Shown piece by piece: positions 8,438 through 17,836 of a stretch of 33,327 nucleotides of DNA. The notes beneath the pieces are model-generated. The model was not told where the DNA came from. It was given only the letters and a program-made list of their open reading frames with translations, and made no database searches. The stretch comes from Bacillota bacterium (lineage in GTDB: Bacteria > Bacillota_C > Negativicutes > JAEYSJ01): positions 1 to 33,327 of the forward strand of contig JAEYSJ010000389.1 in NCBI GenBank assembly GCA_023434855.1, read 5' to 3'. Within the stretch, counting starts at the first letter, position 1; every line of letters begins with the position of its first letter. Both the position numbers and the translations under genes were made by a program.

Positions 8438-9001
8438 TCATTTAAACTGTGGCAAATGCACCTCGGAAATATCCTTAAGACGTGGATATTTTTTATCCTT
8501 ATCTGAAAGTTTTACATCATCTAAAGGCCACTTTATGCCGATATCCGGATCATTCCAAATAAGACCCACTTCATCCCCAGGTACGTAGAAATTTGTACAT
8601 TTATATGTAAAATATACAATATCACTAACTACACAGAAGCCATGGCTAAATCCTGGTGGAATCCATAACTGACGATGATTTTCACCTGAAAGGAACACGC
8701 CTATCCATTGCCCAAAAGTTGGTGAACCTTTTCTTATATCAACTGCCACATCGAAAACTTCCCCTAATACAACGGATACTAATTTACCTTGTGCATGCGG
8801 GTGCTGATGGTGTAACCCCCTTAATACCCCATAGGTAGAAAAAGATAAGTTATCCTGAACAAATTGTTCATTAATACCAATACCCTCATAACGCAATTTT
8901 TGCCATGTTTCTTTAAAAAAACCACGTACATCGCCTAATACTTTTGGTTCAATTATTACAACACCCGGTAATTTTGTTTCAATAACCTTAATAATTATCA
9001 C
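8438..9001 (-). CDS. rfbC: dTDP-4-dehydrorhamnose 3,5-epimerase RfbC
   Basis: About 185 residues with the cupin signature of RmlC: GVVIIEPKVLGDVRGFFKET, VQDNLSFSTYGVLRGLHHQ (catalytic His), GEVFDVAVDIRKGSPTFGQW, WIPPGFSHGFCVVSD, YKCTNFYVPGDEVGL. It epimerises C3 and C5 of dTDP-4-keto-6-deoxyglucose, the third step of dTDP-rhamnose synthesis. The start is unusual. The frame opens with GTG at 9001, but the only ribosome site (AGGAG, 9001-9005) touches it. An ATT at 8992, giving a protein starting KVIETKLPG, has ideal 8-base spacing, so initiation may be at this rare codon. It lies 53 bases after rfbA. Confidence 0.95.
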   Translation of the reverse strand: MIIIKVIETKLPGVVIIEPKVLGDVRGFFKETWQKLRYEGIGINEQFVQDNLSFSTYGVLRGLHHQHPHAQGKLVSVVLGEVFDVAVDIRKGSPTFGQWIGVFLSGENHRQLWIPPGFSHGFCVVSDIVYFTYKCTNFYVPGDEVGLIWNDPDIGIKWPLDDVKLSDKDKKYPRLKDISEVHLPQFK

Positions 9002-9054
9002 TCCTAAACTATGTAATTTTATGCAAAATATGCCTTAGCAACAAAAGTTAAACT

Positions 9055-9930
9055 TTATTCTCCTGCTAATCTCAGGAGATATTTACCATATCCATTTTTT
9101 TTCATAACATCTCCCAAAGCGATAAGATCATTTTTTGATATATACCCCATGCGATAAGCGATTTCTTCAGGGCATGCGACCATTAGCCCCTGCCGCTCCT
9201 GAATGGTTGAGATATAATTGGCTGCCTGAAACAAAGAATCGTGTGTACCTGTATCTAACCAGGCATAGCCGCGCCCTAACGTTTCCACCCTAAGTGTATT
9301 TTGTTCTAAATAGAAATGATTCAGATCGGTAATCTCCAATTCTCCACGTGCTGATGGCTTAATGGCTTTGGCGAACTCAACCACCTGCCGATCATAAAAA
9401 TAGAGTCCTGTCACTGCATAATGTGATTTTGGCTGAGCAGGTTTTTCTTCTAGACTGACAGCATGTCCCTGATTGTCAAATTCAACGACTCCATACCTCT
9501 CTGGATCACTTACCCAATAGGCAAAGATTGTTGCCCCAATGTCCTGTCGGGCCGCCTCCTGCAACTTTTGGCTAAATCCATAGCCATAAAATATGTTATC
9601 CCCCAAAATTAGTGCACAGTTATCATTATTAATAAACTTCTCACCAATTAAAAATGCTTGGGCCAAACCATCCGGACTTGCTTGCAATTCATAAGAGATA
9701 TTGATACCCCACTGTTCGCCGTTTCCAAGTAAGTTCACAAAATTACTATTGTCTTGAGGGGTAGTAATAACAAGGATATTATCAATACCGGCAAGCATCA
9801 ATGTCGTTAACGGGTAATAAATCATTGGTTTGTCATATACCGGCATTAATTGCTTACTCACGGTTTTGGTTATAGGATAAAGTCGACTACCAGACCCACC
9901 TGCTAAAATGATTCCTTTCCTTACTGCCAT
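9055..9930 (-). CDS. rfbA: Glucose-1-phosphate thymidylyltransferase RfbA
   Basis: A 291-residue nucleotidyltransferase with the product-defining opening [17 protein letters not shown] and [16 protein letters not shown], then [31 protein letters not shown] and [16 protein letters not shown], all typical of RmlA. It makes dTDP-glucose from dTTP and glucose-1-phosphate, the first committed step to dTDP-rhamnose. The frame is open further upstream (to 10017), but homology begins at the ATG at 9930. That ATG overlaps the rfbB stop by one base (TAATG) and has a GGAG site before it, so translation is coupled to rfbB. The upstream extension is rejected. Confidence 0.97.
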   Translation of the reverse strand: MAVRKGIILAGGSGSRLYPITKTVSKQLMPVYDKPMIYYPLTTLMLAGIDNILVITTPQDNSNFVNLLGNGEQWGINISYELQASPDGLAQAFLIGEKFINNDNCALILGDNIFYGYGFSQKLQEAARQDIGATIFAYWVSDPERYGVVEFDNQGHAVSLEEKPAQPKSHYAVTGLYFYDRQVVEFAKAIKPSARGELEITDLNHFYLEQNTLRVETLGRGYAWLDTGTHDSLFQAANYISTIQERQGLMVACPEEIAYRMGYISKNDLIALGDVMKKNGYGKYLLRLAGE

Positions 9931-10997
9931 TACTTCTCCACCCCTGCTCCCAGTCTTTCGCGACGATAGCTGCCATCCGTTACACTGCGGCACCAAACGC
10001 CGTTCGCAAGATACCAATCAACTGTTTTCACAATTCCCGTTTCGAAAGTTTCACAAGGTGTCCAGCCTAATTCTTTTTGGATTTTGGACGCATCAATCGC
10101 ATACCGTAAATCGTGGCCGGGACGGTCTTTAACGAAAGTAATCTGTTCGCGATAAGACTTGCCATCCAAACGTGGACGCTTAAGGTCAAGAATATCACAC
10201 AACTTATAAACAATACTTAGATTAGTTTTTTCATTGCGACCGCCAATGTTATATTTTTCACCAATTTTTCCATTTGATAACACGGTCAAAATAGCCTGGC
10301 AATGATCCTCAACATAAAGCCAATCACGGACATTTTGCCCAGCTCCATAAATTGGGAGCACTTTGCCCTCTATAGCATTTAAAATCATTAACGGAATTAA
10401 TTTTTCCGGAAATTGAAATGGCCCATAGTTATTTGAACAGTTTGTCATCAAAACTGGCAAACCATAAGTATGAAAATAAGCTCTCACCAGATGATCTGAA
10501 GAAGCCTTAGATGCCGAATAGGGCGAATTAGGTGCATATGGTGTCTCTTCAGTAAAATATCCGGTTTCTCCTAATGTCCCAAATACCTCGTCTGTTGAAA
10601 TATGCAAAAATCGGAAATCTACATTTCCCTTGTCATTAATATAACGCCAATATTTTCTGGCTTCCTCAAGCAGAAAAAATGTACCATTAATGTTAGTATT
10701 AATGAATTCAGCAGGGCCATCGATCGAACGATCGACATGTGACTCAGCCGCAAAATGCACTACTGCTGTAGGCTGGTATTCAAAAAAGACCTTATTAACT
10801 AATTTTCGATCGCAAATATCACCATGAATAAATGTGTAATGCAAATCCTTTTCAACATCACGTAGAGAATCTAAATTTCCCGCATATGTAAGTTTGTCTA
10901 GGTTAATAATATGTACGTCCTGTTCTCTTAACGCAATACGAATAAAATTGCTACCAATAAAACCGGCTCCTCCAGTGACAAGAATGGTTTTCATCAT
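9930..10997 (-). CDS. rfbB: dTDP-glucose 4,6-dehydratase RfbB
   Basis: A 355-residue extended short-chain dehydrogenase. It has the NAD site [53 protein letters not shown], the [10 protein letters not shown] active site (YxxxK) with [18 protein letters not shown], and [16 protein letters not shown]. All are diagnostic of RmlB. It converts dTDP-glucose to dTDP-4-keto-6-deoxyglucose. AGGAGAG precedes two adjacent ATG codons (10997 and 10994); the second has the better spacing. It leads the intact rfbBAC triplet and lies 67 bases after the initiating sugar transferase. A decayed second rfbB fragment lies 3.6 kb downstream. Confidence 0.97.
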   Translation of the reverse strand: MMKTILVTGGAGFIGSNFIRIALREQDVHIINLDKLTYAGNLDSLRDVEKDLHYTFIHGDICDRKLVNKVFFEYQPTAVVHFAAESHVDRSIDGPAEFINTNINGTFFLLEEARKYWRYINDKGNVDFRFLHISTDEVFGTLGETGYFTEETPYAPNSPYSASKASSDHLVRAYFHTYGLPVLMTNCSNNYGPFQFPEKLIPLMILNAIEGKVLPIYGAGQNVRDWLYVEDHCQAILTVLSNGKIGEKYNIGGRNEKTNLSIVYKLCDILDLKRPRLDGKSYREQITFVKDRPGHDLRYAIDASKIQKELGWTPCETFETGIVKTVDWYLANGVWCRSVTDGSYRRERLGAGVEK

Positions 10998-11064
10998 ATC
11001 GCTCTCCTACATGTATTTTAAATATTACATTATTTACAAACATAGTAAAAATATTTTCACTATA

Positions 11065-11658
11065 CTAGACGGATTTTGCCTTTTCGTTACATTTGCGTAC
11101 TTCAACACCATTACCTAATCGCATACTAAACGCTGTACGAAAAATAATAGCAATATCAAATAAAAATGAACAGTTTTTTAAATAATAAAAATCTAAAGCA
11201 ACCTTCTCTTCTAGCGAAATTTCATCTCGTCCATTAATCTGCGCCCACCCTGTTAACCCAGGTCTTAGTTGGCAAATTGAAAGCTTACTGCGTTTCTCAC
11301 GAAGGTCATATTGGTTGTAAAGCGCAGGCCGTGGTCCGACAAAGGACATATCTCCACGAATTATATTTATTAGCTGTGGCAATTCATCCAAGCTGTATTT
11401 CCGTAAATAGTATCCAATTTTTGTAACGTATATTTCGCTATTCTTCAGTTTATCGGTTGCAACCTCCGGGGTTCCCATAACCATTGTACGGAATTTATAC
11501 ATAGCAAATTCCTTGTCTTTAATACCGATACGCCTTTGAATAAACAGTGCAGGTCCCGGAGACTCACTTTTAACACATAAGGCAATTATTGCCATTAAAG
11601 GAGATAATAAAACTAGCGTAAAACTAGCTACGCTTATATCAAAAAGCCTTTTATACAA
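11065..11658 (-). CDS. Undecaprenyl-phosphate sugar phosphotransferase (short PglC-like initiating transferase)
   Basis: A 197-residue bacterial sugar transferase. The N-terminal membrane hairpin (KRLFDISVASFTLVLLSPLM) is followed by GPALFIQRRIG, FAMYKFRTMV, the catalytic SLDELPQLINIIRGDMSFVG with PRPAL, and LRPGLTGWAQINGRD. The length matches the minimal PglC/WcaJ-core type without the extra N-terminal helices. It transfers sugar-1-phosphate from a UDP-sugar to undecaprenyl phosphate and so starts the repeat unit. Initiation is at TTG, with GAGGGGG at good spacing. The upstream reductase and the CapD-like dehydratase suggest a 6-deoxy-HexNAc donor such as UDP-QuiNAc or UDP-FucNAc (inference). 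Confidence 0.92.
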   Translation of the reverse strand: MYKRLFDISVASFTLVLLSPLMAIIALCVKSESPGPALFIQRRIGIKDKEFAMYKFRTMVMGTPEVATDKLKNSEIYVTKIGYYLRKYSLDELPQLINIIRGDMSFVGPRPALYNQYDLREKRSKLSICQLRPGLTGWAQINGRDEISLEEKVALDFYYLKNCSFLFDIAIIFRTAFSMRLGNGVEVRKCNEKAKSV

Positions 11659-11673
11659 AATTCTACCCCCTCG

Positions 11674-12555
11674 TCATCCTATTATGCCAGCTGTTCGCAA
11701 TGCTTTTACTTCTAATTTAACTCCTTCAGCAAAGGTTCGGGGTCTAAACTCTAAATCCCGAACTGCATCGGAATAATCGAAATTTTTATCCTCCTGCAAT
11801 CGTTGCACTTTCTCATAATCAATTAATCCATTAGAAATGTAGTTGCCAATCTTGCCAACGCAAAGGGCTAAACCATACGGGATATGAACAAAATATCTTT
11901 CCTTATTTAAAGCCAGTGATATTTCTTTAAGCAGTGACAGATAAGAAACTGGTGCCTTACCAGCCACATTATATTCTTTCATACTGGTTTTCTCGTTATT
12001 GACAATAGCAGCATAAATAACCTTCGCCAAATCTTGAGCATAAATGGGATGCATTAAACCGTTACCAGCACCGATAACGGGAAAAATCGGCGTTCTATTC
12101 ATTATCTTTATCAATTTATGAATATTAACATCATGTTCATTCCCGTAAATCATCGTTGGCCTTATTATTGTATAAATCAAACCACTTTGTTTAATTTTAT
12201 TTTCCAGTTCTATATAGGACTTGGCATAAGATTTGTATTTACTGTACATACCAGTCGTATTAATAAATATAACCCTCTTAATATTACTATCTATACACGC
12301 TTGGGTTACAGGTTCCGATACACTGATACCAGCCATATGTACCAAAAAATCAGCATTTTTAAAAGCAGTCCTTAAATCATTAAGTTTCTCACAATGACCA
12401 TATACCAGATTATTTCCTTTATCATATGATGTCATAAAAGACGTATCTGAGGTTGGTCTCACAAAATATTTAACTTTATCATTAAGCTTATTTTGCTTTA
12501 TCTCCTGATATAGGAATCTTCCTGTTAACCCTGTAATTCCTGTAATTATTATCAT
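11674..12555 (-). CDS. NAD(P)-dependent sugar epimerase/reductase (extended SDR family)
   Basis: A 293-residue Rossmann protein beginning MIIITGITGLTGRFL (glycine-rich cofactor site). It continues with ADFLVHMAGIS, RVIFINTTGMYSKYKSYAKS, IYTIIRPTMIYG and GAGNGLMHPIYAQDLAKVIY, which is the extended-SDR pattern. A normal YxxxK is replaced by a TTGMYSKYK-type segment, so the catalytic tyrosine is not certain. It lies just upstream of the initiating sugar transferase. In other polysaccharide loci such reductases convert the 4-keto product of a CapD/WbpM dehydratase to UDP-QuiNAc or UDP-FucNAc. That role fits here but is inferred from context only. Confidence 0.82.
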   Translation of the reverse strand: MIIITGITGLTGRFLYQEIKQNKLNDKVKYFVRPTSDTSFMTSYDKGNNLVYGHCEKLNDLRTAFKNADFLVHMAGISVSEPVTQACIDSNIKRVIFINTTGMYSKYKSYAKSYIELENKIKQSGLIYTIIRPTMIYGNEHDVNIHKLIKIMNRTPIFPVIGAGNGLMHPIYAQDLAKVIYAAIVNNEKTSMKEYNVAGKAPVSYLSLLKEISLALNKERYFVHIPYGLALCVGKIGNYISNGLIDYEKVQRLQEDKNFDYSDAVRDLEFRPRTFAEGVKLEVKALRTAGIIG

Positions 12556-12569
12556 AACTTATTCACCCT

Positions 12570-13349
12570 TTAGTAAAATTTCCAGCCCCATTTATTAAAA
12601 TAACAGAAAGCCGATTTTATTGTTATATATGTTTGCTTAAGAGTCTTATGAGACTCGCGAGCCCACAAATGCTCAACAGAGTTATATGGATAAAATACAC
12701 ATTGGGAAATTTCATTTGTCCTTATTGATATATCTGCATCTTCCATGTGCAAAAAGAAATTTTCATCAAATCCTCCAATCTTTTTTAAAATCTCATTGCG
12801 AAAAAACATAAAACATCCTGTTGCGAAAGGTATTACAAATTCCTTGTTATAGCCCGTATATTTCATTTGAAACCAATCTTCTCTATCCTTGAACATTTTT
12901 TTCACAGTCGCTGGTAAAAAGCGACGAACAAATAAATCGAATACCGTAGGATTTTGTTTGCACAAATATTGAATCTCACCCCCAGGATAAACAACTTTGG
13001 GCGTCACCATACCTACATCTTGCTTAACCTCCATATAATCATATAAATCTTTTATTATATTGTTTCTTACCCTGAGATCAGGATTATAAATCAAATAATA
13101 TTTAGCATCATATTTATTTATTACCTGGTTATGGCCATAGCCAAAGCCATAATTTTTTTTACTAGCAATGATTGATATGTTTGTCGTTGTTAGGGATTTG
13201 ATTACTTTTAAAGTTTCGTCACTAGAATTGTTGTCAAAAACAACAACTTTATATTTAAGACTGCAAGTATTTTCCAATATTGAATCAATTGTTTCTTTTA
13301 TAATATCTGCATTATTATATGTGACAATACTAATGAGTACATCTATCAT
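12570..13349 (-). CDS. Glycosyltransferase family 2, rhamnosyltransferase-like (WbbL type)
   Basis: A 259-residue GT-A enzyme. The N-terminus VLISIVTYNNADIIKETIDS is followed by VVFDNNSSDETL, the metal-binding region YLIYNPDLRVR (D-x-D position), and FATGCFMFFRNEILKKIGGF with FFLHMEDADIS. The late VEHLWARESHKT resembles the WbbL rhamnosyltransferase group, and dTDP-rhamnose is made by this same locus, so rhamnose transfer is a reasonable inference. GAGGT precedes the ATG. It is in the middle of the leftward operon with short gaps on both sides. Confidence 0.88.
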   Translation of the reverse strand: MIDVLISIVTYNNADIIKETIDSILENTCSLKYKVVVFDNNSSDETLKVIKSLTTTNISIIASKKNYGFGYGHNQVINKYDAKYYLIYNPDLRVRNNIIKDLYDYMEVKQDVGMVTPKVVYPGGEIQYLCKQNPTVFDLFVRRFLPATVKKMFKDREDWFQMKYTGYNKEFVIPFATGCFMFFRNEILKKIGGFDENFFLHMEDADISIRTNEISQCVFYPYNSVEHLWARESHKTLKQTYITIKSAFCYFNKWGWKFY

Positions 13350-13392
13350 ATTTGTTACCTCACTTTTTATTATTACATAGTAATTTTATAAT

Positions 13393-14469
13393 TTAATTGA
13401 TTATAGGATCCTGATTAGGTAATCTTAGATCACTAACCAGTTTTACCTGTTGCTTTCTTCTTAAAAAAGGCTTTTCAATAATGTGCCACGAAAAGAAAGC
13501 TCCCAGTATTAACAAAAATGATGATATTGCAAATGCCAGGTAAGGATTATATTGAAATAAACCAATTTGTATTAAGGTTTGCAAAATGGGAAAGTGCAAA
13601 ATATAACATCCATATGAGAAGTCCCCATACTTTCCTACTTTATTAAATGCGGGAAAGTGAAAGGCGAAATACATAACCATACAAGCCAATATAATTGGTT
13701 CCAAAAAGTACAGATGAGTAAATGAGAGCGAGAAATAGATTACAATAGCCATTAACAATAGTTGTTTCGAATATTCCATAAAGATTGCAAAATTATAATA
13801 TATTAAAATACCACTCATAAAGAATGCCATCTGTCCTGGCAATTGTCTGCTTAATTCAGCATAAAAGGAATGTCCTGAACTAGTAGATAAATGATTAAAA
13901 TAATTAAAATAAACTTCCGATAATATATATATTAAAACTATTAGAAAATTCTTATTGCGTTTATTTTGTTTAAGAAATACCCATGTAAATACAGGAACAA
14001 AAATATAAAATAATACTTCTATTTTTAGAGTCCACAATGCACCGTTTACTATATTTAATAAATTATTTTCAAATACGCCTGGTAAAAATGGTTGTAAAAA
14101 ATTTAAAAAAATTAAATTATAAAATATATATTTCCATGTAATAATAGATTTAAAATATTCATTGAATGACAAATTTGATAATAAACTGCCTAAAAATCCA
14201 CATAACAAGACAACACAAAAATATGCAGGATAAATACGTTGTATTCGTTTTATTATATAGCTTTTAAGCGATATAGATTTTTCATAACTCATAAATATTA
14301 GAAATCCACTTATTATGAAAAAGCTTTTAACTGCTATACCCGAATTAAATACATATTTAATTATTTCCAACTTATCATTGTGTGTTAATTCCACCGAATG
14401 AACGAAAAATACTGTGATGGCAAAAATTAATCTTAAAAAATCGAAATTATTTGCTGAAGAAATATACAT
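13393..14469 (-). CDS. Membrane O-acyltransferase (acyltransferase 3 / OafA family)
   Basis: About 358 residues with roughly ten hydrophobic segments. The opening NFDFLRLIFAITVFFVHSVE carries the conserved first helix and histidine of acyltransferase-3 proteins, and the end (GDFSYGCYILHFPILQTLI) is the usual closing motif. These proteins move acetyl or other acyl groups onto surface sugars. The ATG at 14469 is chosen because homology starts there. An in-frame ATG at 14493 would read through a run of eight G that lies just before the 14469 start. That run may serve as a weak ribosome site and could slip (see findings). The gene follows the upstream GT2 by only a few tens of bases. Confidence 0.87.
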   Translation of the reverse strand: MYISSANNFDFLRLIFAITVFFVHSVELTHNDKLEIIKYVFNSGIAVKSFFIISGFLIFMSYEKSISLKSYIIKRIQRIYPAYFCVVLLCGFLGSLLSNLSFNEYFKSIITWKYIFYNLIFLNFLQPFLPGVFENNLLNIVNGALWTLKIEVLFYIFVPVFTWVFLKQNKRNKNFLIVLIYILSEVYFNYFNHLSTSSGHSFYAELSRQLPGQMAFFMSGILIYYNFAIFMEYSKQLLLMAIVIYFSLSFTHLYFLEPIILACMVMYFAFHFPAFNKVGKYGDFSYGCYILHFPILQTLIQIGLFQYNPYLAFAISSFLLILGAFFSWHIIEKPFLRRKQQVKLVSDLRLPNQDPIIN

Positions 14470-14476
14470 ATTAAAG

Positions 14477-14484
14477 CCCCCCCC
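14477..14484 (-). repeat. Homopolymer of eight G at the start of the acyltransferase gene
   Basis: Eight consecutive G on the coding strand in a very AT-rich stretch, ending 7 bases before the ATG at 14469 and lying inside the longer frame that opens at 14493. Change in tract length would alter ribosome-site spacing or shift the frame of the upstream ATG. No other G/C run this long stood out in the polysaccharide genes. Confidence 0.85.
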
Positions 14485-14496
14485 AATGTACAAAAA

Positions 14497-15423
14497 TCAA
14501 ACTCTGTTTAAAATTATTAATATTTTTAAGATTATATTGTCCAACAAATTATTTCTATATATTGGGCTTTTATATGCGTATTTAATCCTATTTAGTAGAT
14601 TTTTGCGATCCTTAATAAATAATTTCAGAACTTTAAGTTTTTTTTCATCAATGGAATTATTATAAAAATTATAAAATTCTTCGGCTTGCTTTTGTAATTT
14701 TCTTTCACTACCTCTTTTTAAAAAACTTCTCACCCTTTTAACAAAATCGGCAAAAATATTCGAAGTATAACCAACAACATTAGAATCATGCTGCCTGTAT
14801 AATATTGTTGGATGAGAATCGTAAATAACTTTGCCGAAACAAGAAATAACCAAATATGCCCACCAGTCATGCATAAGTGTATGTCTGGGAAAATGTCCCA
14901 AAAGAAGGTCTTTTGCTCTCCGGTTAATCACCATGGTACACCCTGTTACTATATTTTCCACCAAGGCATTTTCGAAAGAAGGTCTTGGCGATTTCACTTT
15001 TGAAAAAGACAGATGCTTCAAGTTAGCATCTACAATTTCAATATTTGTACAATACAGAATAGGCTTATTCTTATCCATTTTTTTTAAAGTTTCCACTGCT
15101 CTTGCTATCTTGCCATTCTTCCATATATCATCTTGGTCACTAAATGCATAATAATCATATGAATCATTAGATCTTTGCAGTAAATTATAGAAACTTCTAA
15201 TAACACCAACATTTTCTTCAAAATTGACTGTTATATTGTTACAATTAATAAAATTGTTCAAACTTTCCAGAGTTGCTTTATCAGAAGAACCATCATCTCG
15301 AATATTTAAATGAATGTTGGAAAAACCATTGCAAATTATACTTTTAATCTGATCCGCAATATATTTTGAGCCATTATAAGTCGACATCAATACCTGTACT
15401 TTTGAAACGCCATTTAGTTCCAC
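14497..15423 (-). CDS. Glycosyltransferase family 2
   Basis: About 308 residues. VQVLMSTYNGSKYIADQIKS, NIRDDGSSD and YYAFSDQDDIWKNGKI form the standard GT2 donor site (the SDQDDIW motif is common in RgpB- and rhamnosyltransferase-like enzymes). The C-terminal 70 residues are basic and AT-encoded. Two starts are possible: ATG at 15441, which lacks a ribosome site, or GTG at 15423, with GGGAAGGG about 8 bases upstream. The latter is preferred. The sugar and linkage are unknown; rhamnose is possible, given rfbBACD. Confidence 0.88.
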   Translation of the reverse strand: MELNGVSKVQVLMSTYNGSKYIADQIKSIICNGFSNIHLNIRDDGSSDKATLESLNNFINCNNITVNFEENVGVIRSFYNLLQRSNDSYDYYAFSDQDDIWKNGKIARAVETLKKMDKNKPILYCTNIEIVDANLKHLSFSKVKSPRPSFENALVENIVTGCTMVINRRAKDLLLGHFPRHTLMHDWWAYLVISCFGKVIYDSHPTILYRQHDSNVVGYTSNIFADFVKRVRSFLKRGSERKLQKQAEEFYNFYNNSIDEKKLKVLKLFIKDRKNLLNRIKYAYKSPIYRNNLLDNIILKILIILNRV

Positions 15424-15469
15424 CCTGTAATCCCTTCCCATTATCTAATTTAATAAATTGGGTAAGCTG

Positions 15470-16564
15470 TTAACGCACAGATTCCAATGCCGCTTTAATT
15501 GCCTCCAAATATTTGAATCCATATTTTTTATCTGGTTCCAAATAACATCCTTCAGCCCATTCATTCCAAGCATTTATAAACATCATATCCTGGTTAAGAA
15601 TTTCTTTAGATCTAATTAATTGAGTACTCAAATACTTTTTGAATTTTTCCGGAGTTGCGCCATTAATAATAAATGCCTTACTGCCTCTCCGGGCGGTGTT
15701 GTCCCAATCAACAAAAGCTCCAAGATACCTTTTACTATTTTGAGGTTTCCTTGTTATTATTTTTTGCCAAACATAATCATAATCCATTACATTAAAAAAT
15801 TTCTCTTTATATCCAGGAAATAAAGGCGAAATTATATCTTGTATCATTCTATTAAGCGGCCTTTGCAATACTTTTAAAAATGGAATCCCATACTTTATTG
15901 TATACATTGGCTCAAATTCAATTTGCCCTTGAAACATGGTGCTGTTATGAATATTACAATAAGTTGTTAACATTTCGACGAAATGAATGCCACTTAGCCC
16001 TTTGTCAATTGCCATCCTATTCCACAAGGATAGCATTTCATCGCATTTTTCGATATTCGCCGGGTTGAATATGATAAACAATGGTTTATTGTTTATCTGA
16101 ATATAACGTTTATCACTAAAGAAATTAAACAGATAGTTAAAATGTTCTTGCCATTGAACCTCATCACCATATCGTTGCTCAATTAAAATTTGCCGGTTAT
16201 TTCCATCCCATGCTTTGGTCCATGAATGATTTGCCCAACTAAGGCAAAAAGGAATTTGTGGATAGGGGGACTCTAAAAGAGCTTCCAATGGCTTTTCCAG
16301 TAATTTTTTTCCACAAAACCAATAATGATAATAACAAAACCCATAAATTCCATATTTTTGTGCTATGTCCGCTTGCCATTGTCTAGTAGAAGGATCTAAC
16401 AGATTATAGTAACGCTCCCCGTATGGTTCTCTTGGTTGATAATGATCGCAAAACAGTGGTTTTGCCTTTTTCGTATTCGTCCATTCAGTAAAGCCAGGTC
16501 CCCACCATTCATTATTTTCAGGAACCTCATGGTATTGTGGAAGATGGAATGCAATAATTTTCAA
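15470..16564 (-). CDS. WbsX-like protein (GH99-like domain, putative glycosyltransferase)
   Basis: A 364-residue protein whose start, KIIAFHLPQYHEVPENNEWW then GPGFTEWTNTKKAKPLF, is the signature of the WbsX family (glycosyltransferase WTG/GH99-like). GIYGFCYYHYWFCGKKLLEK, CLSWANHSWTKAWDG and MFINAWNEWAEGCYLEPD complete the pattern. These TIM-barrel proteins occur in many O-antigen and exopolysaccharide loci. Whether they build or cleave glycosidic bonds is not settled. Initiation is at TTG, after AAGGA with about 9 bases spacing. The gene lies directly downstream of the polymerase. Confidence 0.88.
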   Translation of the reverse strand: MKIIAFHLPQYHEVPENNEWWGPGFTEWTNTKKAKPLFCDHYQPREPYGERYYNLLDPSTRQWQADIAQKYGIYGFCYYHYWFCGKKLLEKPLEALLESPYPQIPFCLSWANHSWTKAWDGNNRQILIEQRYGDEVQWQEHFNYLFNFFSDKRYIQINNKPLFIIFNPANIEKCDEMLSLWNRMAIDKGLSGIHFVEMLTTYCNIHNSTMFQGQIEFEPMYTIKYGIPFLKVLQRPLNRMIQDIISPLFPGYKEKFFNVMDYDYVWQKIITRKPQNSKRYLGAFVDWDNTARRGSKAFIINGATPEKFKKYLSTQLIRSKEILNQDMMFINAWNEWAEGCYLEPDKKYGFKYLEAIKAALESVR

Positions 16565-16583
16565 GTTTATCCGTCCTTTGATA

Positions 16584-17762
16584 TTAGCGCCAATTTTTTG
16601 TATTTGCCAATACTTGCGAAATTGTGCAAACTATGGCATATATTCCCGTAGATCCTAAAATTAAAGGGTTAGTAGCAGCGATAAATAAATATCCTGTATA
16701 ACCGACAAGTATCGACTTTTCATTAATAGTTGTCTTATTTCCTACTGCCGTTAGATAATATGGTAATAAAAGGAAAATCAAAAAAATAAGAAATAATGGG
16801 ATTCCCATGACCCTAATAAGTTCAAAATAGGTTAACTCTGTTAAAGAAACTATACCTTTACTTTGGCTATAGAATTGACTTCCTGCTCCTTGCCCAGTTA
16901 ATAATATCTCAGGTGATTTTTCAAATAATTCTAAATAAGAAACTAAATGACCCAATTTAATTTTATTTGAGTACTCATCTTGATTGCTAAAAATCCAACC
17001 CATACTAATCAATGTACTGCTTAGTATAATAAGAACAACAGAAATTTGCATAATTCTGCTTTTACATAGTTTCATGAAAATAATAGCACATAAAACTATA
17101 ACCGCCAGAAGAACATTTGCTCGAGTTCCTGAAAAGACCATGCCCCAAAAAAATATTGTTGATGTGGTAAAGAATAAAACACGCCTCTTATATGAATTGT
17201 TTTTTACCAATAAACTGTTGATATGATAAGCCAGAGGGATTATTAAAGTCGCACTTGTCTTATAATAAACTTGAATAGCAGTAAGTGAACTCTCACGTTC
17301 TCCGGCCATTAGAGCTTCCTTATCAATCAAATATTCGGAAATCCCAAAATAAATATCTGGCGCCACCCAGTAAGAAACAAACAGCACTATAGTAATGCCC
17401 GCAATCCCTAACCCTGCTACTGACAAGAAAAAGAATAAATTTATTTCATTTTCGATTATTATCCATAACAGGAAAGCAAATGAGAATATTGAGAATGTGA
17501 AACCTACCAGTTTTTCCGGATCATATGCTATTGACGTATTATAGGTAACACATACAGGGATTAGTGCCACAATGCCTGCAATAAAGAGCCAGATTATCTG
17601 CGGGATTGTCATATGCGTCTTACCCTTGGTTACAACACCGAATAACGTAACAACTGCAATGAATAATCCTAAAAGCCATTTGATGTGAAAAATAGTATTC
17701 GACGGATCAATAATAATCACAAATGTCAACAATGCTAAAACGATCTTCATTATTTTTTTCAT
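16584..17762 (-). CDS. O-antigen ligase/polymerase-like membrane protein (Wzy type)
   Basis: About 392 residues with 10 to 12 membrane helices. The central FFWGMVFSGTRANVLLAVIV and the long external loop with LTGQGAGSQFYSQSK then ELTYFELIRVMGIPLFLI are the typical marks of the Wzy/WaaL family (the ExxY/GxG loop region). It would polymerise repeat units at the outer face of the inner membrane. The ATG at 17762 follows AAGGTG at suitable distance; the GTG at 17771 lies inside that site and is not used. It is the only polymerase candidate in the locus. Confidence 0.87.
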   Translation of the reverse strand: MKKIMKIVLALLTFVIIIDPSNTIFHIKWLLGLFIAVVTLFGVVTKGKTHMTIPQIIWLFIAGIVALIPVCVTYNTSIAYDPEKLVGFTFSIFSFAFLLWIIIENEINLFFFLSVAGLGIAGITIVLFVSYWVAPDIYFGISEYLIDKEALMAGERESSLTAIQVYYKTSATLIIPLAYHINSLLVKNNSYKRRVLFFTTSTIFFWGMVFSGTRANVLLAVIVLCAIIFMKLCKSRIMQISVVLIILSSTLISMGWIFSNQDEYSNKIKLGHLVSYLELFEKSPEILLTGQGAGSQFYSQSKGIVSLTELTYFELIRVMGIPLFLIFLIFLLLPYYLTAVGNKTTINEKSILVGYTGYLFIAATNPLILGSTGIYAIVCTISQVLANTKNWR

Positions 17763-17836
17763 ATGCTTCACCTTATTAGGTCTGAAATTCCCTTAAAATA
17801 TATACTCTTATAACCCAAAAGAGAGAGTTATTTTAT

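Noticed and set aside
9931..10017. N-terminal extension of RfbA by 29 codons
   Set aside because: It lies inside rfbB, has no family similarity, and the ATG at 9930 has a ribosome site and the expected TAATG coupling.
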